From NCBI GenBank assembly GCA_947178685.1, contig CAMWZE010000152.1, positions 1-5,137 of the forward strand: DNA of 5,137 bases, in the 5' to 3' direction. The notes below the pieces were generated by a model. It searched no databases and had not been told where the DNA came from. It saw only the letters and a list, made by a program, of their open reading frames with translations. Position numbers and translations under genes: made by a program. Of this stretch, positions 1-5,137 are shown one piece after another (position 1 is the stretch's first letter; each line of letters begins with the position of its first letter). The stretch comes from an uncultured Porphyromonadaceae bacterium (GTDB lineage Bacteria > Bacteroidota > Bacteroidia > Bacteroidales > Muribaculaceae).

Positions 1-1295
1 GACAATAGATTCTTGAAAGCAGCGAAATCGGCCGGAAGAGCGATGCTTTTCTTCTCGCCGGCCATAAAGGCCTTCAGACGCTCAGGTATCTCTATCTCCT
101 TTCCTGTTATACCCTCTACCGTCTCCTTGAACTTGGCAGGATGAGCGGTCTCCAGGAATATACCTGTCTCTCCCGGCTCCAGAAGTTCCTGAAGAGCACG
201 ATATGCAACGGCTCCATGGGGGTCAAGCTGATAACCCGTATCCTCAAGACAGGCTTTTACTGTGGAGGCTATCTCATCGTCTGTATAGGTCGCTCCGCTT
301 ATCTCCTTACTTATGGCAGAATGATCATTACCGTATAGGGCGAGCACCCGGGCGAAGTTGCTCGGATCGCCCACATCCATGGCATTGGCTATGGTCTGCA
401 CGGAATGACGCGGATTATACTCACCCGTCTGAAGATACTGATAAAAGATATCGTTGGCATTGTTGGCGGCTATAAAGCGCTTAATCGGCAAGCCCATGCG
501 TTTAGCGATGAGTCCGGCGGTAATATTGCCGAAATTGCCGCTCGGCACACACACCACTATATTGTCAGGATCGGCTCCGGCTTTCACAGCCTGTGCATAG
601 GCGTGGAAATAATAGAACATCTGGGGAAGGAAACGTGCCACATTGATTGAATTGGCTGAGGTAAGCATCATCTTCCCGTTGAGTTCCTCATCTAAGAAGG
701 CTTGCTTCACGAGCGCCTGGCAGTCATCAAAAGTGCCGTCAATCTCAAGCGCCACAATGTTACGCCCAAGTGTGGTGAACTGGCTCTCCTGTATCGGACT
801 TACCTTCCCTTTGGGATAAAGCACAAACACCCTTACACCTTCAACGCCTAAGAAACCGTTGGCTACGGCGCTCCCCGTATCGCCTGAAGTAGCCACAAGA
901 ACGTTTACAAGTCTCTCCTTATTCTCGCGGTTGAAATAACCGAGAAGACGTGCCATAAAACGTGCGCCTACATCTTTAAACGCAAGTGTGGGACCATGGA
1001 ACAGCTCAAGGGAATACACATTATCCTTTACCATCTCCAAGGGGATCGGGAAATTCATGGTCTCTTCCGTCAAAGCCTTGAGCTTATCCGGCTCAACATC
1101 CTCGCCAAAAAGCGCCTCTGCTATCTCGGCCGCCATCTCCGGAAGCGCCATCTCCGGAAGACGGTTGAAAAATTCTTCTGACAACCGGGGAAACTCCAAT
1201 GGCATATACAATCCTCGGTCGGGCGCCAGACCCTTTACCACGGCATCCTCAAGCGATACCTCCTTACTTTTACCTGCAGTACTTCTATATCTCAT
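1..1295 (-). CDS. thrC: Threonine synthase, 3' end cut by window edge
   Basis: This PLP enzyme converts O-phosphohomoserine and water to threonine and phosphate, the last pathway step, in the cytoplasm. I translated the frame by hand: it begins MRYRSTAGKSKEV at 1295 and stays open for 431 codons to the window edge. Visible motifs are HGPTLAFKD (about 100-108), with the presumed PLP Schiff-base lysine K107; TSGDTGSA (136-143); SGNFGN (252-257), a phosphate/PLP-binding loop; and ETAHPAKF near 382-389. Family members run about 430 residues, so only a few C-terminal residues and the stop are missing. The start lies 6 bases after the stop of the ApgM-like gene, which suggests co-transcription and probably translational coupling. 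No clear Shine-Dalgarno is visible; the bases before ATG are AT-rich. Residues 46-55 read LPEMALPEMA, encoded by a perfect 15-bp tandem repeat. The family call is seen directly in the motifs; the coupling is inference. Confidence 0.96.
   Translation of the reverse strand, partial: MRYRSTAGKSKEVSLEDAVVKGLAPDRGLYMPLEFPRLSEEFFNRLPEMALPEMAAEIAEALFGEDVEPDKLKALTEETMNFPIPLEMVKDNVYSLELFHGPTLAFKDVGARFMARLLGYFNRENKERLVNVLVATSGDTGSAVANGFLGVEGVRVFVLYPKGKVSPIQESQFTTLGRNIVALEIDGTFDDCQALVKQAFLDEELNGKMMLTSANSINVARFLPQMFYYFHAYAQAVKAGADPDNIVVCVPSGNFGNITAGLIAKRMGLPIKRFIAANNANDIFYQYLQTGEYNPRHSVQTIANAMDVGDPSNFARVLALYGNDHSAISKEISGATYTDDEIASTVKACLEDTGYQLDPHGAVAYRALQELLEPGETGIFLETAHPAKFKETVEGITGKEIEIPERLKAFMAGEKKSIALPADFAAFKNLL
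1131..1160. repeat. Perfect 15-bp in-frame tandem repeat inside thrC
   Basis: The plus-strand unit CGCCATCTCCGGAAG occurs twice back to back (1131-1145 and 1146-1160) with no mismatch. In thrC it encodes LPEMA twice (residues 46-50 and 51-55), in the N-terminal domain well before the PLP lysine. The identity includes third codon positions, so it is a DNA-level repeat and not only a protein one. Confidence 0.9.
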
Positions 1296-1301
1296 ATTAT
1301 C

Positions 1302-2513
1302 TTACTTTAGAAACTCTCTTATAAACCGGTCGCCTTCAAGCAGACCGTATGCGCCGGCTTCGGCACTCCTCTCGGTATACACCGAAACATCATCGGGCTC
1401 AACATCCTTCCGCCATATCACGAAAGGTACCGGAGTGGCGGTGTGAGTGCGGATATGGCACGGTGTGGGATGATCGGGAAGAAGGGCTACAGCCACATCC
1501 TCATCAAAATCTTCCAATGCTTTCAGCAGAGGGCCCACAACACGATGGTCAAGATATTCAACGGTCCTCTTTTTGAGCAATGCATCACCCTCATGTCCGG
1601 CCTCATCGCTCGCCTCGATATGCAGGAATACGAAGTCCGCATCCCCTTTCAAGGCGTCTAATGCCGCTTTCAGTTTCGCTTCGTAATCGGTGTCATAAAG
1701 CCCAGTAGCCCCCTCCACAATTATCGGTTTGAGACCTGCATATACTCCAAGTCCCCGGATAAGGTCGACAGCTGAGATCACGTAACCCTTCCCTATGCCG
1801 TAAAGCTCCTGCATCGTACGCATCGCGGGCTTGTAGCCGGGGCTCCATGGCCATATGCTGTTGGCGGGATCCTTCCCCTCCTTTATCCGCTTCTGATTTA
1901 CGGGATGGTCGGCAAGAAGACGCTGCGACTCCCTTATCAGACCTGATATATAGGTGGCCGTCTCTCCGGCTGCAGGGAGCAGTGGCCTCGGCATCACATC
2001 TTCCGCAAGGGTGCCGGGCACGTCGTGAGGAGGTGTGCAGTCTATGCGTTTGTCTGCGTTCCTCACTTTAAGCAAGTGACGGTAGCTCACACCGGTAAAG
2101 AATGAACTGCGGCCGTCGGAAAGATGCTCGTTGAGATATTTGATCAGTTCCTCCGACTCCGCTGTGGATATATGTCCTGCCGAATGATTCTTTATAGTGC
2201 CGTCAGGGGCTATGCATATAAAATTACACCGCATGGCCATCTCGCCAGGCGCAATTTCAACTCCCATGCTCGCGGCTTCGAGCGTACCCCTCCCTTCGAA
2301 CACTTCCGGAAGGTTATAGCCGAGAAGCGATAGATGTGCAATCTCGGAACCCGGTTGAAATCCGGGAGGCACCGTAGCCAAAAGGCCACAGCGCCCTCGA
2401 CGCGCCAGCTCGTCTAAAGCCGGAGTGTCGGCGGCCTCAAGCGGAGTCTGCCCGTTCAATGCCGCGCATGGCTCATCGGCCATTCCGTCGCCTAATATAA
2501 TGATATGTTTCAT
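1302..2513 (-). CDS. ApgM-family metalloenzyme, probable homoserine kinase (non-GHMP)
   Basis: This 403-residue cytoplasmic protein belongs to the alkaline-phosphatase superfamily, in the archaeal-type cofactor-independent phosphoglycerate mutase branch. It opens with IIILGDGMADEP, giving metal ligand D9. GSEIAHLSLLGYN (55-67) carries the likely nucleophile S56. EASDEAGHEGD has D303 and H307, LLPDHPTP has D347 and H348, and HIRTHTATPVPF has H357, so a complete two-metal site is present. TIGRFAMs separates a branch of this family as a proposed homoserine kinase because it sits with threonine genes in genomes lacking thrB. The position here, between thrA and thrC with no GHMP-type kinase, fits that role: homoserine to O-phosphohomoserine. 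The segment NSIWPWSPG (218-226) resembles what I remember of that branch, but this is recollection. The start at 2513 gives the canonical N-terminus; AGAAG-like sequence adjoins the ATG without a proper Shine-Dalgarno spacing. The alternative is a true phosphoglycerate mutase. Family assignment is firm; kinase function is inferred from context. Confidence 0.92.
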   Translation of the reverse strand: MKHIIILGDGMADEPCAALNGQTPLEAADTPALDELARRGRCGLLATVPPGFQPGSEIAHLSLLGYNLPEVFEGRGTLEAASMGVEIAPGEMAMRCNFICIAPDGTIKNHSAGHISTAESEELIKYLNEHLSDGRSSFFTGVSYRHLLKVRNADKRIDCTPPHDVPGTLAEDVMPRPLLPAAGETATYISGLIRESQRLLADHPVNQKRIKEGKDPANSIWPWSPGYKPAMRTMQELYGIGKGYVISAVDLIRGLGVYAGLKPIIVEGATGLYDTDYEAKLKAALDALKGDADFVFLHIEASDEAGHEGDALLKKRTVEYLDHRVVGPLLKALEDFDEDVAVALLPDHPTPCHIRTHTATPVPFVIWRKDVEPDDVSVYTERSAEAGAYGLLEGDRFIREFLK

Positions 2514-2536
2514 CTTCTGTTGCTATTTCTACTGCT

Positions 2537-2584
2537 AAAAAAAAGAAGCTCCTGATCCGGAGTATTTCCACCGGTCAGGAGCTT
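2537..2584 (-). terminator. Intrinsic terminator or attenuator between thrA and the ApgM-like gene
   Basis: Read on the minus strand, the 10-base arm AAGCTCCTGA (2584-2575) pairs perfectly with TCAGGAGCTT (2555-2546). An inner CCGG/CCGG helix continues the stem past a single bulged A, with a 10-base loop. One C (2545) and then eight U residues (2544-2537) follow, the classical Rho-independent layout. The stem begins 18 bases after the thrA stop, and the U-tract ends 23 bases before the next start codon. On the plus strand the hairpin is not followed by a T-run, so it acts for minus-strand transcription only. Whether it stops most transcripts or only lowers downstream expression cannot be told from sequence. 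Confidence 0.85.
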
Positions 2585-2602
2585 TAGTTCTGTATTGATT
2601 CC

Positions 2603-5038
2603 TTACCGGATATTCGCAATGCTTATTATGTCGGCGAAAACTCCGGCCGCTGTCACCTCTGCTCCGGCTCCATAACCCTTTATCGCCATGGGATATTCCA
2701 TGTAGCGGTCGGTGGTGATCAGGATCACATTATTGCTTCCCGCAAGGTTATAGAAGGGATGGTCGGCTCCCACACGGCGCAGACCCACACTCACATCTCC
2801 GTTGTCGAGAGAGGCCACGAAGCGGAAATGCTCGTCGTGGGCGGCGGCATCGGCCCTTTTCTCCTCAAACTCGGCATCCAGCCTCTTCACGTTCTCGATG
2901 AAGTCGGCAGCCTCTCCCTCAAACATGGCGTCGGGAACAAAAAGATTCTTCTCCACATCCTCCTGCTCTACTCTGTAGCCGGCCTCGCGGGCGAGTATCA
3001 CAAGCTTCCGGACCACATCCTTACCTGAAAGATCGATACGCGGATCAGGCTCTGTGTAGCCCGCCTCCTTCGCCATCTCAATGGCGCGGCTCAACGGCAC
3101 ATCCTCCGCAAGCACATTGAAGATATAGTTCAGCGTGCCCGACACCACCGCCTCGATCTTGATAATCCTGTCGCCTGAATTGATAAGGGAGTTGATGGTG
3201 TTGATGATGGGCAGTCCGGCACCTACATTGGTCTCGAACAGATACTTCACATCTTTCTGCCGGGCTATCTTCTTCAACCTCTGATAAGAGGGATAATCGG
3301 AAGAGGCCGCTATCTTGTTGGCGGCCACCACGTTCACGTTGTGCATGAGCAGATCCTCGTAAAGCGAGGCTATGGCCGGAGAGGCGGTGCAGTCTACAAA
3401 CACCGAGTTGAATATATTCATCTTCAACACCTCATCGCGGATAATCTCCGGTGTGGCCGGTATGCCATTCTCCTCAAGCTCCTCTCTATAGCGGGTGATA
3501 TCGATTCCTTCGCGATTGAATACCGCCCGGCGGCTGGATGCGATGCCAACCACATTCAGACGCAAGTTCTTATCCTGAAGCAGCTTCTCCTGCTGCTTGC
3601 TTATCTGCGAGAGGAGACTCCCTCCCACGTTGCCAACTCCAACAAGGAAAAGATTGAGCACCTGGCTCTCCGACAGGAAGAATGAATCGTGGATAACATT
3701 GAGGGCCTTGCGCAGACTCTTCTTCTCAATTACAAATGATATGTTGGTCTCCGAAGCTCCCTGTGCACAGGCAATGACATTGATGCCGTTTCGCCCTACC
3801 GTATTGAAAAGTTTGCCGGCAAGGCCGGTGGTGTGCTTCATCCTCTCGCCCACAACTGCTATGGTGGCAAGATCAGGCTCCGCCTTAATCTCATTAAACA
3901 TACCTGACTCAAGCTCGGCCGCAAACTCCTCGCGAAGCGTGGCCACTGCCAATTCGGCATCAGCATTGCGCACAGCTATGGTGGTGTTGTTCTCACTGGC
4001 CGCCTGGCTCACGAGGAACACACTCACACCGCGACGGGTAAGGGCGTTGAAGATGCGTGAGTTCACACCGATCACACCCACCATACAGAGGCTGGTGATA
4101 GTCACCAGACATGTATCGTTGATCGAAGAGATGCCTTTGATAGGTTTACCCTTGCGTGAACACTTATCGGTGATAAGCGTGCCCGGTGCCGAAGGATTGA
4201 ACGTATTCTTCACAAGAATGGGTATATTCTTATGATATACGGGATATATCGTGGGAGGATATATTACTTTTGCACCGAAATTACACAGCTCCATAGCCTC
4301 GGTGAATGTCAATTCCTCTATCACATAGGCATTGTCGATCACTCTCGGGTCTGCCGTCATGAAGCCGTCGACATCCGTCCATATCTCGAGCACCTCGGCA
4401 TCGAGTGCGGCTGCCATGATCGAGGCGGTATAGTCGCTGCCTCCGCGTCCGAGATTGGTGACCTCTCCGTTGATATCCGACGAGATAAAACCGCCCATTA
4501 CAGCTGTATCCCACTCATACTCCATCATATTCTCCTCAATGAGACGGTAGGTCAACTCGGAATCGAGCGTATCGTTGCCGTGGCCATCCCGACGGGTACG
4601 GATTATTGTGCGTGAATCAAAATGGGTGGCACCCTTTATAATATTCGACACAATCATACTCGAAAGGCGCTCGCCATAACTTACAATTATGTTGAGGGCT
4701 CGTGGTGAGAGGTCGTGGAGCAGCATCACCCCTTTGAATATATTTCCGAGCTCATCAAGCATCATCCTGGCCATCGCTTCGGTGGCCTCCCTGCGGGTAG
4801 CCGGCACCACACCGTTAATCACGGTGAGATGACGCTCAATGATCCTCGCAAAGGAATCAAGATAACGGATATCATCGGCCACGGCCATACGCGCTGTGGA
4901 GATCAAAAGGTCGGTTATGCCACCCAAAGCGGAAACAACCACAACCTTTCGGCCCGGTGTAGACTCAACTATCTGCTTCACGTTGGAGAGACTCTCGACA
5001 GTGCCGACAGAGGTCCCTCCGAACTTCATAACTTTCAT
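2603..5038 (-). CDS. thrA: Bifunctional aspartate kinase / homoserine dehydrogenase
   Basis: This 811-residue cytoplasmic fusion catalyses the first and third steps from aspartate to homoserine; E. coli ThrA is 820 residues. The kinase domain (about 1-290) shows KFGGTSVG (5-12), GERLSSMI (122-129), GRGGSDYTAS (197-206), IWTDVDGFMTADPR (219-232) and FGAKVIYPPT (254-263). Two ACT-type regulatory segments follow, about 310-375 and 390-455, containing SQAASENN and AQGASETN. Their glutamines Q345 and Q426 are 81 residues apart, as I recall for the threonine-sensing pair of plant fusions, so threonine feedback inhibition is likely. The dehydrogenase domain has the nucleotide-binding GVGNVGG (467-473), AANK (572-575), SGTLNYIF (633-640) and GYTEPDPRIDLSGKDVVRK (660-678), with expected catalytic D674 and K678. 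It ends with GYGAGAEVTAAGVFAD. Nothing is truncated or missing. The start at 5038 gives the usual MKVMKFGGTS; M4 is an alternative but less likely. The bases before ATG are A-rich, with no Shine-Dalgarno. Confidence 0.97.
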   Translation of the reverse strand: MKVMKFGGTSVGTVESLSNVKQIVESTPGRKVVVVSALGGITDLLISTARMAVADDIRYLDSFARIIERHLTVINGVVPATRREATEAMARMMLDELGNIFKGVMLLHDLSPRALNIIVSYGERLSSMIVSNIIKGATHFDSRTIIRTRRDGHGNDTLDSELTYRLIEENMMEYEWDTAVMGGFISSDINGEVTNLGRGGSDYTASIMAAALDAEVLEIWTDVDGFMTADPRVIDNAYVIEELTFTEAMELCNFGAKVIYPPTIYPVYHKNIPILVKNTFNPSAPGTLITDKCSRKGKPIKGISSINDTCLVTITSLCMVGVIGVNSRIFNALTRRGVSVFLVSQAASENNTTIAVRNADAELAVATLREEFAAELESGMFNEIKAEPDLATIAVVGERMKHTTGLAGKLFNTVGRNGINVIACAQGASETNISFVIEKKSLRKALNVIHDSFFLSESQVLNLFLVGVGNVGGSLLSQISKQQEKLLQDKNLRLNVVGIASSRRAVFNREGIDITRYREELEENGIPATPEIIRDEVLKMNIFNSVFVDCTASPAIASLYEDLLMHNVNVVAANKIAASSDYPSYQRLKKIARQKDVKYLFETNVGAGLPIINTINSLINSGDRIIKIEAVVSGTLNYIFNVLAEDVPLSRAIEMAKEAGYTEPDPRIDLSGKDVVRKLVILAREAGYRVEQEDVEKNLFVPDAMFEGEAADFIENVKRLDAEFEEKRADAAAHDEHFRFVASLDNGDVSVGLRRVGADHPFYNLAGSNNVILITTDRYMEYPMAIKGYGAGAEVTAAGVFADIISIANIR

Positions 5039-5137
5039 TTTTTCGTTTATTTCAAGAATAGTCCCTTTTGCTCCGGTCGGTACATATTCACCAAAAAACG
5101 GCTGTCACTGAAAACGAGCAAGGGATAAGGTTAGAAG
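5039..5137 (-). promoter_or_regulatory. Non-coding region upstream of thrA (presumed promoter and leader)
   Basis: This 99-base stretch precedes thrA and should hold its promoter unless transcription begins outside the window. Directly before the ATG, the minus strand reads AAATAAACGAAAAA, an A-rich leader of the kind common in Bacteroidetes, where initiation often does without a Shine-Dalgarno. A TATTCTTG at 5060-5053 matches the Bacteroides -7 box TAnnTTTG except for one base, but no TTTG lies at the expected spacing upstream. I see no threonine/isoleucine-rich leader peptide, no attenuator hairpin with a U-tract, and no riboswitch I recognise. The promoter role is inferred from position only. 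Confidence 0.35.

Noticed and set aside
988..1446. Plus-strand open frame of 152 codons across the thrC start and the end of the ApgM-like gene
   Set aside because: It is serine-rich with no recognisable motif, antisense to two well-supported genes, and has no separate promoter or ribosome-site evidence.
3597..4235. Plus-strand open frame of 212 codons, antisense to thrA
   Set aside because: It lies wholly within thrA, whose minus-strand product has clear family motifs throughout. The antisense protein has no recognisable domain and looks like a shadow of thrA codon use.
4281..4514. Minus-strand open frame of 77 codons within thrA
   Set aside because: It is an out-of-frame, arginine-rich reading of the kinase domain on the same strand. 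The thrA frame is continuous here, so there is no sign of a frameshift.
5053..5060. TATTCTTG as a Bacteroides -7 promoter box for thrA
   Set aside because: It has one mismatch to TAnnTTTG and no TTTG at the usual 19-21 base spacing; the nearest upstream TTTG (5095-5092) is about 31 bases away. I do not list it as a promoter.
4715..5128. Plus-strand open frame of 137 codons running through the thrA 5' end and the upstream region
   Set aside because: It mostly overlaps the kinase N-terminus in antisense, and the translated protein resembles no family I know.
5079..5137. T-runs near 5093-5098 (minus strand) as a terminator of an upstream gene
   Set aside because: The run of T after CAGTGACAGCCG lacks a matching inverted repeat, so no hairpin precedes it.

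Overview
The window holds a compact threonine-biosynthesis locus, with all genes on the minus strand. In transcription order these are: thrA, a fused aspartate kinase–homoserine dehydrogenase (5038 to 2603); a gene of the archaeal-type phosphoglycerate mutase (ApgM) superfamily that most likely serves as the homoserine kinase (2513 to 1302); and thrC, threonine synthase (1295 to the window edge, lacking only its last few residues). Together they cover aspartate to aspartyl phosphate, aspartate semialdehyde to homoserine, homoserine to O-phosphohomoserine, and O-phosphohomoserine to threonine. Only aspartate-semialdehyde dehydrogenase is not present.

The organism is probably a member of the Bacteroidales, perhaps of the Muribaculaceae type. 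The reasons are the gene order thrA / ApgM-like / thrC, the close resemblance of all three proteins to Bacteroides-type sequences as I remember them, start codons preceded by A-rich sequence rather than a clear Shine-Dalgarno, and a moderate base composition of around half GC. The family-level placement is inference.

Layout: 1-1295 is thrC; 1296-1301 is a 6-base gap; 1302-2513 is the ApgM-like gene; 2514-2602 is an 89-base gap holding a strong minus-strand hairpin plus U-tract (intrinsic terminator or attenuator); 2603-5038 is thrA; 5039-5137 is upstream non-coding DNA in which I find no convincing promoter, leader peptide or other gene. The plus strand shows no gene I would support: its open frames are all antisense to the three real genes.

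Most of this is a known arrangement. The points worth a second look are the alkaline-phosphatase-fold enzyme in place of a GHMP-family ThrB, a terminator inside what otherwise looks like one operon, and a perfect 15-bp in-frame tandem repeat in thrC.
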